64,000 bases of DNA from Sipunculus nudus (Eukaryota; Annelida; Sipuncula; Golfingiida; Sipunculidae). The DNA lies in NCBI GenBank assembly GCA_026874595.1, contig CM049322.1, positions 53,533,386 to 53,597,385 of the forward strand, given 5' to 3'. A program made the translations under genes and the position numbers. Positions 48,916-62,213 of this stretch are shown piece after piece. The number at the start of each line of letters is the position of its first letter. Position 1 is the stretch's first letter. Under the pieces are notes generated by a model. The model was not told the DNA's origin. It was given only the letters and a program-made list of their open reading frames with translations, and ran no database searches.

Positions 48916-51393
48916 GCTGAATGACTAATAACTTCGCGAAGCTTAACTGAACATCTAATTTAATTGGAGTACACCTGGCCCGGAACATTCGGACTTCATT
49001 CATAAGAACTTAATACTATTAGTCTGGTTAATTTCAGTTCGATGTGTCATGTAAAAATAAACAAAATCAGTTTCCTTGAAAAAAAAGTTTCATTTAGTAA
49101 CATGACAATAAAAAAAAATTTGGTTGTTGATCTACCATGTTTTTTCTTGTTTAAAAGTGAAATTTAAATTCTTCACTTGATTAAAAAAGTAGAAATTCAG
49201 TTTTAAGTTGTAGAAGGAAATGCGTCATTTTTGAGGAGAAACTATAAAAAGCTTTGAAATATTATCTTGCAGTTTTTTATTAGCCTGCTGAGATGCTGCT
49301 TGCTGTTACTCGGTGCTTAAAATATTATATATTAACATTTTAAAATAACAAAATGCATAAATATTATATTTATGAAAATTACTAGGAATTTCCTAAATAT
49401 ATATATACAGTACCATCAGTAAAAACTTGTAATAAATGTAAATGATCTTTTATCTGTATAGGTTTTAATATGAATTTGAAACAGCTTTTGAGTTTTTAAA
49501 TGGGTGTTTAACAGAGATGCAATACCTGAACAAAAGACTGCTGACATACATAGTAATATACTGATCTTTACAATATACTGTTTGTTCAGGAATGCTTCAG
49601 GGATGACCCCCTCTGGTCATGATTGAATTCAGTCTTTACATGTGTATGAACCATTACTTGAAGAGGAAAACTGTTAACTTTGGTGTCAGAAGGTCAAAGG
49701 TTTAAGATCACATCTCAATTTGGCTTTCAGATAATAAAATTCCTGTTGTGATTATTTAAAGGCCAAAATGTTGTGTGAGTCAACTGAGCATCTTGACCCA
49801 TAGGTCACATTTCATTTTCACAGCTGTTTGTGATATTTTTTTATATAAATAATGATGGACAGTTTCTGAAGTTTAATAAGGCTGGTAGTGCTTGCAAATT
49901 ATCTTTTGCATTTTTTTTCATATTTTTAGCTCAGAAGACTTCATTTAAGTCTCCTGAACTACAGTGATCACCCAAGTGTTGTTGTTTGTCCATCAGGCTG
50001 TCTTGCACCCTTTGAGGCTGTTATCAGGTCACATTTTTAGCTCTGCCAAAGTGATCAGTGATCAATCTGATGTTGTCCTTTGTTCATCTGGCTGTCTTAC
50101 AGTGTGTCCGGCTGTAATCAGGGCACAAATCATATCTGTCAAACATGGAAACTTCTAACTGTACATCCAGAGAGGTCCTAGGCAAGTCTTCTTAAACCAT
50201 ATATAAACTTAGGTCAGTGTGACCTATATTCTTAAGCTATGAAGAAAACCATGATTTAAGCACTGTGAAAGACAGAGGGTCATAGATCATAACAGTTAGG
50301 CTTGGAACCTTCTAACGACTAACATCCAGGGATGTTCTGACCAAATTAGGTGCTAGTGATCTATGTTCTGCCAGCTACTAGCCAAAAACATGATTTGAGC
50401 TAACAACTAATTTTCAGGGAGATTTTTAGGCAAATCTCCATGGAAACCTGAAATTTGGCCATGGTGCATCATATTTGATGAACTGCTTGCCCAAACATAA
50501 ATTTGAACCCCCAGACAGTCAGACGGGACACTAACCTTAAATGTTGGACTTACTTCCTTCTAATGTAAAATCCAGAAGTAGGGGCACTGGGCAGATTTCC
50601 TTGGAATCCAAAATTAAGTCACATTTAGCAATGTGAGGGTCAGATAGGCACAAATCCTATATATAACTAACAGTTGGAACTTGAACCTTCTAACCTAACA
50701 TCAAATGAAGTTCAGGGCAATTATCCTCAGAAATCACAAAATACTGTAGGTCACTTTTGACATAAATTCTTTTAGATGTGGGCAAAACACATGATTTGAG
50801 CACTCAGGAAATCATTCTTCCCATTGTTTGAGGTTCTTTAAACATTTTCACCGTATCATTACATCAACGTTGAGGCCTGCATCACATACATGTACATATC
50901 AAATTCAGTTTAGTGTCATGGCCCATGAGTCACTTGTTGAGAATGCAAATCTGCAATTGTTTTTGTGTGGCTTTTATCTGAGCATATACTTTGGATGAAA
51001 CTCACTTGTATTTCAGGAGAGGTTCAGTGTATTGGCCTTGAATTTTGCACATCCATCTTGGATAGCTTTCTCATACACATGACAGGTGCCACCATCTATA
51101 ATCAAATATTCACAGAATACATAGATCTATGCATTTGTCCCAGGAGTGTTTAGATGAATCTGCCTGAAAGTTTGACTGTCAAAAAATCTTAGATACCTTA
51201 GTCTCATACACGTGTTGAAAGTTAAATTTTCCTTTTTCCAGAAAAGACAGTCCCCCAAGACAGTTTGTGTCCAAATAAGGAGAGAAATTGGTCAATTAAT
51301 CCAATAAGAAACAGATAAAGACAAGAAGAGAGGTAAGAGACAATCAGTGTTGTTGCATTCATATGATCATTATAAGACAGCCTTAAAATATTT

Positions 51394-51432
<39 letters not shown>

Positions 51433-51825
51433 AATTTCCAGGGATATGATCCAACATTCATAATTTTACATAAAGTAAATTTAATAAGTGAAAACTGACT
51501 TTTAGCTCAGCTGATGATAAAAATTCAAACAGGGCAAGTGAAAGCTGCTGGGCAATTACCTTAAATGTGAACCCTGACTTTCATAACAAGAGGTAATTCT
51601 GGTAATTAAGGAATACAAAAATCGGATTACACAATTGCATGAAAGCCTTTATCTGTCAATTATAGAAGCACCTCATATGAATGAATCAGTTTCCTGTGGA
51701 GTTAGTAAAAAAAGCGCTGCATACCTTACAGGAACCTAATTTAAAGTATCCTTGGTTGGCCATGAGGAGAACTTGATTTGTTGGAAATAATTCTACAGCT
51801 GTACATATATTTCTTTTCTTTCCAG
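48916..51825. other. repeat-derived host flank
   Basis: No gene seen. From about 49,930 the sequence is made of diverged copies of the repeat family that forms the array at 53990..57240, recognisable by phrases such as AACATCCAGGGA and CTTGGAAACCTG. An (AT)n run lies at about 51400..51430. Confidence 0.5.
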
Positions 51826-51867
51826 TAAACATGACAACAGTACAACAATTACGTGGTGCCGTGGACA
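51826..51867 (+). other. possible first coding exon of an unidentified host gene
   Basis: TTTCCAG before, GTGAGT after, with ATG at 51831 opening MTTVQQLRGAVD. It ends in phase 1 and joins in frame to the candidate exon at 53663..53713. No family recognised. Confidence 0.3.
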
Positions 51868-53352
51868 GTGAGTAGATTTCCACTCTTATTTGGTTTTGCA
51901 TATTATGTTGATTTACAAAGAACCAATAATCTTTGTATGCACAACAATCTGCATATTTAATGTTATGTTGTGTTTAGATGTCTAAACCTTGTTTTGCTAC
52001 AGAACTGATCAAAATATAATTTAATCTATATAACATAGATTCTCCATTTAAAACCTGTCTGTTGGTCTATTAGGAGTTATCTGTAGATATAGCATTTTCA
52101 TAGAACCCATTTAGTCTTTGAGAATATATTGTGGTTGTCTTTGTATCATTGGTGGCTTCAGATTCATGATATCAAGTTAGAAGTGGCTAAGTAAATTGGT
52201 GTCCTTGTTAACATGAAATTAAGACCCTGTGACCTATATTCTTTAAGCTTGATTTTACTGAAAACAAGATTTGTGCATGCTGTAAGTCAGATGGGCTCAA
52301 ATTGTATCCATTAGGCCCAGAATCTTTGAACACAACATAAAGGGAAGTTCTGTGCAAATTTTCTTGGAAATTTTTACCTAGGTCATTATAATTTATTTTT
52401 TTGCAAGTAACTGCTGAAAAAACATGATTTTCAGACAAGCAGGCAAGGAACTAATTATATCTCTTTGACCTGGAAATTTCTAACATAATTAACATGAAAT
52501 TCTTGTCTGAATCTCCATATAAACTTGGAATTAGGTCATGGAAACCTCTGTTTTGTGAGCTACTGGCCAAAAAGCATGATTTTGAGCACCCATTCATCAG
52601 GGTGCAAATTTATGCAAAATGCAAGGAAGTTCTGGCAAAATCTCCTTGGAAACCTGAAACTAGGTCATGGTGAACTATACTATGCAAACAACTGGCCAAA
52701 CTTATGATTATGAACACCCAGGCAGTCAGACAGTAAATAAAACTTTACTATTGTACATGGAACCTAGAACCTTCTAATATGACATCCAGGGAGGTCATTG
52801 GCAAGTCATTCCCCCAACATTTCTTGCTGATGTTAGGGCTCCAGTTTGGTGACCAAGTCATTCTTTGGAAGATCTGTGCATTCTACTATGTTGCATATGT
52901 GCACATGACCTGGCAATCATTTTTGGTTGCTATAGCAACAAAGTGATGTCTGTTAATTTTGGTGATTATTGGGATTATAAAATATAGAGTATTTAAACTA
53001 ATGAGTGACATACTCTCATCAGTGGCAATCTCCAGGAACAAACAAGACCTCAGATTACATGGTAATTTTGTCACAGATTGATTTTGTACACTTAAACTAA
53101 TGAGTGTTTTCTTATGAGCTGAGGCTCTTGTAAGTCCTGTACGTGATACAAGCAGACCACTGGAAGGTGTGAGAAACCCCTGGGACAGTCCACATTGACT
53201 ACCAGTAAGCTGGGCCTATCAGAGTTAAGTCATACACCAACAACACTTTTGTGCTGTTCCTCCAGGTCCTAAGCCAAATGGATTATGAGAGATTTCAGTG
53301 AATGAAGTCTTTGATATAATTTTAAATAATTATATATAATGATTGACTTGGC

Positions 53353-53366
53353 GGGGGGGGGGGGGG
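53353..53366. repeat. G14 homopolymer
   Basis: Fourteen consecutive G. Confidence 0.9.
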
Positions 53367-53662
53367 ACCCTGTGAAACTCTTAAAATATAGAAAACTGCT
53401 AAGTATACTGCCCCACTGATATAAAGGCAATCACAGTATACAGTTACCGAGTGATGGAATCATAAAAGTCTTTAGCCTATTATTGTGAGAAAATTACTGT
53501 ATTATGAGAATATTTCTTTGTAGGAGTAGGTTGTGCAATGTATATCGACATTGCCTAATACAATACATAGTTGATTTATTATAAATAAGGGTAAAGTTAG
53601 CCCCAAACTTTTGTGGTGACTTGTTTAAGGTGTATTTATAACTTTGCATTTTATATTTTCAG

Positions 53663-53713
53663 ATGCTGTGAACAACCATCAATTGACAATACAAGAACTG
53701 GAGTACATAATGT
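53663..53713 (+). other. possible second exon of an unidentified host gene
   Basis: TATTTTCAG before, GTAAGT after. With the previous candidate exon it continues NAVNNHQLTIQELEYIM in frame. The correct phase of the join and good splice words are the only support. Confidence 0.35.
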
Positions 53714-53989
53714 GTAAGTTTATAATTTTGTAAGGCAAACAGTTTTTAGCTCAGCTGACTATAAGTCATCTGAGCTATAGTCGTGGTCCTTTGTCCGTCC
53801 GCCGTCTGTCTGTCTGTCCATCCGTCTGTTAAACTGGCATGTTTTGAAACCTTTGGTCCTACGAATCTGACCTGTTGATTCAATTTTCACAGCTTGTTAG
53901 CTCAGCTGACTGTAAGTCATCTGAGCTATAGGGATCACTCTTTGTCCGTCGTCCGTCCGGCCATCTGTCCGTTAACAAGGCACAAATCT

Positions 53990-56900
53990 TAACCTCTTGA
54001 CCTGAATTTTTCTTACTTTATATCCAGAGAGGTCCATGAAAAATCTCCTTGGAAACCTGGAATTAGGTCTCTGTTACCCATATCCTTTGAGATATGGGGG
54101 CCCCAAAGACCCCCCAGAATAGTCAAAAATTTCATACAAAAACTTCAATATCTCATTAACTCCATCACTGATAGTCATGATTTTTGGCATACATATTGAT
54201 CATGAGATGTTCCATCAGTTCCTGCAGACTGGTGGTGCCACCTGTATTTTTCAATTTTTTAGGAATTTTTTTCTCTATTTTTGAGACCATTAATATGTGG
54301 ACATCTGTTAACATAGCACAAATCGTAAAGACTGGACCTAGAATCTTCATTCTTTAGATTCTGAGAGACCTATGAAAAGTCTTCATGGAAACAAGAAATT
54401 AGGTCTCTGTTACCCATATCCTTTGAGCTATGGGGCCCCAAAGTACCCCCCCAGAATAGTCAAAAATTTCAGACAAAAACTTCAATATCTCATTAACTCC
54501 ATCACTGATGGTCATGATTTTTTGTATACTTATTGATCATGAGAGGTTCCATCTGTTCCTGCAGACTGGTGGCGCCACCTGTATTTTTTTATTTTTTTTA
54601 CAAATTTTTTTCTCTATTTTTGAGACCTTTGAAAATGGGGACATATGTTAACAGGGCCCAAATCCTAAAGACTGGACCTAGAATCTTCATTCTTGACATT
54701 CTGAGAGACCTATGAAAAGTCTTCATGGAAACCAGAAATTAGGTCTCTGTTACCCATATCCTTTGAGCTATGGGGCCCCATAATACCCCCCCAGAATAGT
54801 CAAAAATTTCAGACAAAAAATCAATATCTCATTAACTTCATCACTGATGGTCATGATTTTTGGCATACATATTGATCATGAGATGTTCCATCAGTTCCTG
54901 CAGACTGGTGGTGCCACCTGTATTTTTCAATTTTTTAGGAATTTTTTTCTCTATTTTTGAGACCTTTAATATGTGGACATCTGTTAACATAGCACAAATC
55001 GTAAAGACTGGACCTAGAATCTTCATTCTTTAGATTCTGAGAGACCTATGAAAAGTCTTCATGGAAACAAGAAATTAGGTCTCTGTTACCCATATCCTTT
55101 GAGCTATGGGGCCCCAAAGTACCCCCCCAGAATAGTCAAACATTTCAGACAAAAACTTCAATATCTCATTAACTCCATCACTGATGGTCATGATTTTTTG
55201 TATACTTATTGATCATGAGAGGTTCCATCTGTTCCTGCAGACTGGTGGCGCCACCTGTATTTTTTTATTTTTTTTACAAATTTTTTTCTCTATTTTTGAG
55301 ACCTTTGAAAATGGGGACATATGTTAACAGGGCCCAAATCCTAAAGACTGGACCTAGAATCTTCATTCTTGACATTCTGAGAGACCTATGAAAAGTCTTC
55401 ATGGAAACCAGAAATTAGGTCTCTGTTACCCATATCCTTTGAGCTATGGGGCCCCAAAGTACCCCCCCAGAATAGTCAAAAATTTCAGACAAAAACTTCA
55501 ATATCTCATTAACTCCATCACTGATGGTCATGATTTTTTGTACACTTATTGATCATGAGAGGTTCCATCTGTTCCTGCAGACTGGTGGCGCCACCTGTAT
55601 TTTTTTATTTTTTTTACAAATTTTTTTCTCTATTTTTGAGACCTTTGAAAATGGGGACATATGTTAACAGGGCCCAAATCCTAAAGACTGGACCTAGAAT
55701 CTTCATTCTTGACATTCTGAGAGACCTATGAAAAGTCTTCATGGAAACCAGAAATTAGGTCTCTGTTACCCATATCCTTTGAGCTATGGGGCCCCAAAGT
55801 ACCCCCCCAGAATAGTCAAAAATTTCAGACAAAAACTTCAATATCTCATTAACTCCATCACTGATGGTCATGATTTTTTGTATACTTATTGATCATGAGA
55901 GGTTCCATCTGTTCCTGCAGACTGTTGGCGCCACCTGTATTTTTTATTTTTTTTACGAATTTTTTTCTCTATTTTTGAGACCTTTGAAAATGTGGACATA
56001 TGTTAACAGGGCCCAAATCCTAAAGACTGGACCTAGAATCTTCATTCTTGACATTCTGAGAGGCCTATGAAAAGTCTCCATGGAAACCAGAAATTAGGTC
56101 TCTGTTACCTATATCCTTTGAGCTATGGGGACCCAAAGTACCCTCCAGAATAGTGAAAAATTTCATACAAAAACTTCAATATCTCTTTAACTACATCACT
56201 GATGATTTTTGGCACACATATTGATCATGAGATGTTTCATCAGTTTCTGCAGACTGGTGGCGCCACCTGTATTTTTCAAATTTTTACGATTTTTTTTCTC
56301 TATTTTTGAGACCTTTAAGACTGTAGTTATCTGTCAACAGGGTTCAATTTGTAAAGACCGGACCTAGAATCTTCATTCTTAACACAGTGAGACCCATGAA
56401 AAGTCTCCATGGAAAACTGAAATTAGGTCTCTGTTACCCATATCCTTTGAGCTGTGGCACTCCAAAGTACAGCTCAGAATGATGGAAAATTTGATACAAA
56501 AGCTGAAGTATCAGAACAACTAATGCAGAGATAACCATAATTGTTAGTATGGATATTGAACATGGAGTGTTAAATCAGTTTCTGCAGACTGGTGGCACCA
56601 CATGTATTTGTTCGGGCTTTTTTTCGAATTTTTTCTCTATTTTTGAGACCTTTAAAGATCTGAACATCTGTTAACAGGGCACAAAACATAACAACTGGAC
56701 CTAGAATCTTCATTCTTTACACAAAGGGAGACCCATAAAAAATTTCCATAGAAACCTGAAATTAGGTCTCTGTTACCCATATCCATCAAGCTTTATGGCT
56801 CCGAATACCCCCCCAGAATAATGAAAAATTTGATACAAAAACTCCAGTATCTCAATAACTACAACACTGATGTTCATGATTTTTGGCATACATATTGATC

Positions 56901-57240
56901 ATGACGTGTTCCGTCAGTTTCAGCAGACTGGGTGCACCACCTCTATTTTTTTCAAATTTTTATGAATTATTTTCTATATTTCTGAGACCTTTAAAGATGT
57001 GGTTATCTGTCAACAGGGTACAAATTGTAACAACTGGACCTAGAATTTTCATTCTTGTCATGCAAGGAGGCCAATGAAAAGTTTCTGTGGAAACCTGAAA
57101 TTAGGTCTCTGTTACCCATATCCTTCAAGCTATAGGACTCCAAAGTATCCCTCAGAATAATGGAAAATTTGATACAAAAGCTGAAGTATCTGAACAACTA
57201 ATCCAGAGACCACCATGCTTCTTTGCATGGATATTGACCA
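53990..57240. repeat. ~339-bp tandem repeat array
   Basis: CATGATTTTT landmarks at about 54177, 54513, 54852, 55190, 55530 and 55869 give a period of 336-340 bases. Units share GTTCCATCWGTTCCTGCAGA, GGCGCCACCTGTATTTTT and CTAGAATCTTCATTCTT. Units from 54,490 to 56,090 are nearly identical; outer units are diverged. The repeated ~60-codon frames are not genes. Confidence 0.9.
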
Positions 57241-57514
57241 TTAACCCTTTACTGTTTACATTTAATTTAGATTTCCGACAAATTCTTACACTATTTATAT
57301 TTACACTAACAGCTATATCTTTTCAAGCTTTTTTTGTATCTTTATCAAATTTTCAACAGTTCCCACTAAGAGGGTTTCCTGAAGATTATTGAAAATCATT
57401 GAAACTTAAAAATAATATGCAATATTTTTGTCCTGAAAGAATCTATACATATCATGGCATCCTAGTTGCCCATTTAGAGTGCTCTTTAGTGGCTTGTAAA
57501 CAGTAAAGGGTTAA
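57241..57514. mobile_element. piggyBac-like MITE with TTAA target duplication
   Basis: TTAA is followed by CCCTTTACTGTTTACA at the left end, mirrored by TGTAAACAGTAAAGGG and TTAA at the right end. Perfect 16-bp inverted ends starting CCC inside a TTAA duplication are the piggyBac signature. The ~266-bp body has no coding capacity. It splits a unit of the surrounding ~339-bp repeat, and the repeat reads on across the site if one TTAA is kept. Confidence 0.85.
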
Positions 57515-58635
57515 GTGTTTTTATTAGTTTCTGCAGACTGGTGGAGCCACCTGTATTTTTACGCATTTTTTCTCTATTTTTGAGATATATTAATACAGAC
57601 ACAATCTCAGCCTGTTGGTTAATCTATTTGATGCTTCAGTTCAATGATTATATACTACCATTCAGATGATAAAGATTCCTTTTGCAAATCTCTTCCCAGT
57701 CAGCTAAGCGTCATGACCCATGGGTCACTTGTTTTTCTCAGCATTTCATCTATTAACATTTGAAATTAGAAACCAGTTGATCAAAAACTGTAGGTTATAT
57801 TCAAGTAATAAAGTATTAGATTTTATGCAGTTTGCTAGAGCTCAGCTCTCAAACTTCCTAGGCCAGCTCTAAGCTCCAAAAATTTTGCATACTGTTAGAT
57901 GTCCCCCAAATCCCCTACCATGCATACCAAAAGGTTTGGTCACTAGGACTGCATTCCTTCTAGATAATAAGAAAAAACTTCAATTTTCGATTAAAAACCC
58001 TTTGTTACACTTCAAGACCACCTAATATCAAAACCACTGATCTGACTTTGACCACATATAATATACATGTTCTTCTATACACTCTGTATGTACATGGCTA
58101 GAAATGATGTCAGTATTGCGTAATTGTTTTAAGTTATGGGCCCAAACATAATGCACTTTGTAGAAAATCAAGAAATATATTTACTCCCTTATCATGAGAA
58201 TTGCTGAACGTAGAAATGTTTTGCCAGGGATATAACATTATTTAATCAAGATTCAATTGTATTTCCAAAATTAGTTCTGAATTTTTCAAATTTTACAAGT
58301 TATTAGCATAAATATAAAATCAGTACCTTAAATTTTGCCCAACTTTGGCCATGGCATGTTTTTTCCCTGTACCAGTAAGCACTGTTGATTTAATTTTCAT
58401 GTCTTGCACACATAAGGATTTGAGATTCTAAATTCTGAAGTTATATTGGGAATTGATCAAAAACTAGCTTTTATGAAAGTTTTTATGGGACCATATCACA
58501 CTAGGCTGTACTGAAGCCCCTATGTATGTCCCCGCATTGACCTTTCAGGCCAATTATGCATGCTTGAAGCAAGGCACTGTGCAGCCAGCCAGCTCCTTGG
58601 TGGCTTTAGCTGGATCTAACTGTCCAACCCCCTCT

Positions 58636-59809
58636 GTTACGGCACAAATTGTCGCCCTGCACAAATTGTCGCCGGCGACAATTTGTGCAGGGGCTGTCGG
58701 CACAAATTGTCGCCGGCACAATTTGTCGCCAGCACAAATTGTCGTCCTTAGGTGGCGACAACTTGTGAAGGCATTGACAGCACAAATTGTCGCCGGCACA
58801 AATTGTCGCCAGCTACGATAATGAATACAGCAATTCTCAACGATAATGCATACACTTACTCTTATACATATCTGGGTGCAATTGTCTCATTATCTTAATC
58901 TTATATATATGAATAACAAACGCATTGATCATCATGATTCTTTGCCTGATTTTGGATCATGGAGTGTTCCATCAGATTCTGCAGTTTGGTGGCGCCACCT
59001 ATATTTTTTCTTAATTTTACGGAGGCCTTTCTCTATTTACTTGATCAAACTGTCCATAATTTTTCCACACAAAATTATAATGCTTGCCTCTTTCTTTTAG
59101 TTAATTAACCCAAATAGCATAGAGCAGCAGCGTGACCGTTTAAACTGCTGTGTTTGGTGAAAGAAACACGCACAGCCAACATCTGCCGTGATGTCCATTT
59201 CATAGTTCTTTGCTTGCGACCAGCCAAAATTGCATTCTTGAGTGGATAAATTGTCCATCTTTCTCATCTTTTCCAACATTTTGTGATAAAAGTCACATTT
59301 ATAATTTCATGAACGACTGAAAAAGTAAGTTGCACGAACATTAATTAATTTATGTAACATTAATTAGTTTATTTGCAAAAGCAGATAAATCCACACCAAC
59401 AAGTGACTCATTTAAATTGAATGGATTTTGTCAGTGATAACTAGGCTAAAGCAGCAGGGTGGCGCATTCATTCAAATGGGTGACTTGTCGGACTAGATTT
59501 ATTTACTTTTGCTAACGAAGCCTTCATTTGAATGTACGCACACAAGTTATTGTATTCATTATCGTACCTGGCGACAATTTGTGCAGGGCGACAAATTGTG
59601 CCGACAATGCCTACACAGTTTGTCGCCACCTAAGGACGACAATTTGTGCCGGCGACAATTTGTGCCGTCAATGCCTTCACAAGTTGTCGCCACCTAAGGA
59701 CGACAACTTGTGCCGGCGACAAATTGTGCCGACGACAATTTGTGCCGACAGGCCCTGCACAAATTGTCGCCGGCGACAATTTGTGCAGGGCGACAATTTG
59801 TGCCGTAAC
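58636..59809. mobile_element. long-armed inverted-repeat element with subterminal palindromic repeats
   Basis: The left arm (58636..58829) and right arm (59551..59809) are inverted copies beginning GTTACGGCACAAATTGTCGC. Both arms are packed with copies of CACAAATTGTCGCC or its complement, many paired as GGCGACAATTTGTGC palindromes. Arm lengths differ because repeat copies were gained or lost. The ~720-bp interior is noncoding. The flanks CCCCCTCT and ACTCCTCT agree at 6 of 8 positions, a weak hint of an 8-bp duplication. Confidence 0.75.
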
Positions 59810-60734
59810 ACTCCTCTAGTATTTGTTTTGGCCATAAACATAACAATAAACTTTTATTTTAATTATTGGTTTATGATAAGAACTTGAAAAAAATTGAAAA
59901 GGAATGTTATAGTTAATGAGTTACAGGGAATTACCTTGCAATTACTGATCATTTATGGATCTTCCATGGATGGCCAAAATTGTATTTCAAATGACACCAT
60001 GCAGTCACCATTGGGTATTTTTCAGTTCAACCATAAAAATGAAAAATAAATAATTAAATAAAATTGTTGTTTACTATAAGGGATTATATGAAGCAAGATA
60101 ATGATAGACAAGGATGCAGTTGAATATATTAAATTAATCTAAATTTCCAGGTCTTTTCCAGGTATTTAACTTGTTGGTTATATTTATTAATAAATTAAAA
60201 AATAAATAAATATGTCAAAAATATAAAATATTACTCAAACAAGTGCTCATTAAAGTTTTTAATATGTTTGACTAATAATCCATGGTTGTATCAGTTCTTA
60301 CATGACACTGGCTAAATAATCAAAATTTAAATTACTGATCCTTTATTTGACTTAATGAAATTAAACATTCCCAAGTCTATTTTGCTCCTGATATAATATA
60401 TTGAGTGTTTTGATCCTTGGACACTTTTTTAAACAACTATTAGTTTCATAGCTAATGCCATTTAAAAAATATAAATATTCAAATTTTACCTATTAGTGCT
60501 GTGGATTTTATTTTCACAGCATGTACACATAAGAATTTCATATGTTAAAATCTGAAATTTGAAACCAATTGATCAAAAACTGTAGATTTCATTCAAGTTT
60601 TCAAGCACCATGTCTTGATTGTTTACATCAGGTCAGTACAAATTCTGTATACTGGGCTGTTACATGACACCTTCAGGTCTGACCTACTGCCTCTGTGAGT
60701 GTCTGTGTCAGGCTGGGTCAGGCAGTATAATTAC

Positions 60735-60905
60735 CAGAGCCTCTCTTTCTTTCTCTCTTTCTCTCTCTCTGACAGTCTAGCTCTCTCTTTCTCTCTCTCT
60801 TTCTCCCTCTCTCCCTCTCGATGACAGTCTAGCTCTCTCTCTACTGCTTTTTCTCTTTCTCTCTCCATCTTTCTTTCTCTTTCTCTCTCTCTCTTTCACC
60901 CTAAT
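60735..60905. repeat. (CT)n-rich low-complexity tract
   Basis: Imperfect CTCTCTTT repeats with two copies of GACAGTCTAGCTCTCTCT. Confidence 0.9.
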
Positions 60906-61313
60906 TGCCTCCCTTCCTCTCTCCATCCCATTCTGTTGACAGGTACTATAAACTAGATACATTAGCTATAAATGTTGATTCAATTTAGAAATGTGAATCA
61001 ACTGAAATATTCACAATCACAATTATATGTTATACTGTAAATTTATAGTTACATTTGTAAACCTGGAAAAAAATTATGTAATGAAAAAAAGGTATTAATG
61101 CAAATATTGTTAATTTTTTCCCGGCTCAGTAGAATGAGGGAAAATGATTTGCTTTGTTTCTCCATTTTTCTGCCTGTTTTATACATTTAATGATCATGAA
61201 AAAAACTTTTTATGCCCCCGCCACAAATTATGCCCCCGCCACAAAGTGGCCGGGGCATATAGTTTTACCCATGTCCGTCATTCCGTCCTTCCGTCCTTCC
61301 GAAATAAAACAGT

Positions 61314-62213
61314 TGTACGGACTTTTTTTTGCAATGCCTGCAGATATTGGCCTGATTTTTGGTGTGTGGGCAGATAATGACCAGTTACAGATCGAGTTCG
61401 TGTTTCGTCCCGGTTGACCTACTTTTGACTGTTTTACAGCTCCTAAACTTAGAAAATTTCATGAAAAATAGAAATTTTCATGACAAATACACATGTACGG
61501 ACTTTTTTTCGCAATGCCTGCAGATATTGGCCTGATTTTTGGTGTGTGGGCAGATAATGACCAGTTACAGATCGAGTTCGCGTTTCGTCCAGGTTAACCT
61601 ACTTTTGACTGTTTTACATCTCCGAAACTTAGAAAATTTCATGAAAAATAGAAATTTTCATGACAAATACACATGTACGGACATTTTTTCGCAATGCCTG
61701 CAGAAATTGGCCTGATTTTTGGTGTGTGGGCAGATAATGACCAGTTACAGATCGAGTTCGCGTTTCGTCCCCGTTGACCTACTTTTGACTGTTTTACGGC
61801 TCCTAAACTTGGAAAATTTCATGAAAAATAGAAATTTTCATGACAAATACACATGTACGGACTTTTTTTCGCAATGCCTGCAGATATTGGCCTGATTTTT
61901 GGTGTGTGGGCAGATAATGACCAGTTACAGATCGAGTTTGCGTTTCGTCCAGGTTGACCTACTTTTGACCATTTTATGGCTCCTTAACTTAGAAAATTTC
62001 ATGAAAAATAGAAATTTTCATAACAAATACACCTGTACGGACTTTTTTTCGCAATGCCTGCAGATATTGGCCTGATTTTTGGTGTGTGGGCAGATAATGA
62101 CCAGTTACAGATCCAGTTCGCGTTTCGTCCCGGTTGACCTATTTTGACTGTTTTACGGCTCCTAAACTTGGAAAATTTCATGAAAAATAGAAATTTTCAT
62201 GACAAATACACAT
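61314..62213. repeat. 180-bp tandem repeat, five copies
   Basis: TGTACGGAC landmarks at 61314, 61494, 61674, 61854 and 62034 give an exact 180-bp period, with a degraded sixth start at 62213. Copies are about 95 percent alike. Each has GCAATGCCTGCAGATATTGG and AGATAATGACCAGTTACAG. Confidence 0.93.

Noticed and set aside
54165-56070. Repeated ~60-codon frames on both strands
   Set aside because: They recur once per 339-bp unit, so they follow the repeat and not a gene family.
58640-59810. CRISPR-like direct repeats
   Set aside because: The short repeats are palindromic, occur in both orientations without unique spacers, and lie in an animal genome; they belong to an inverted-repeat element.
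60777-60962. Minus-strand Arg/Glu-rich frame
   Set aside because: Translation of the CT-rich low-complexity tract.
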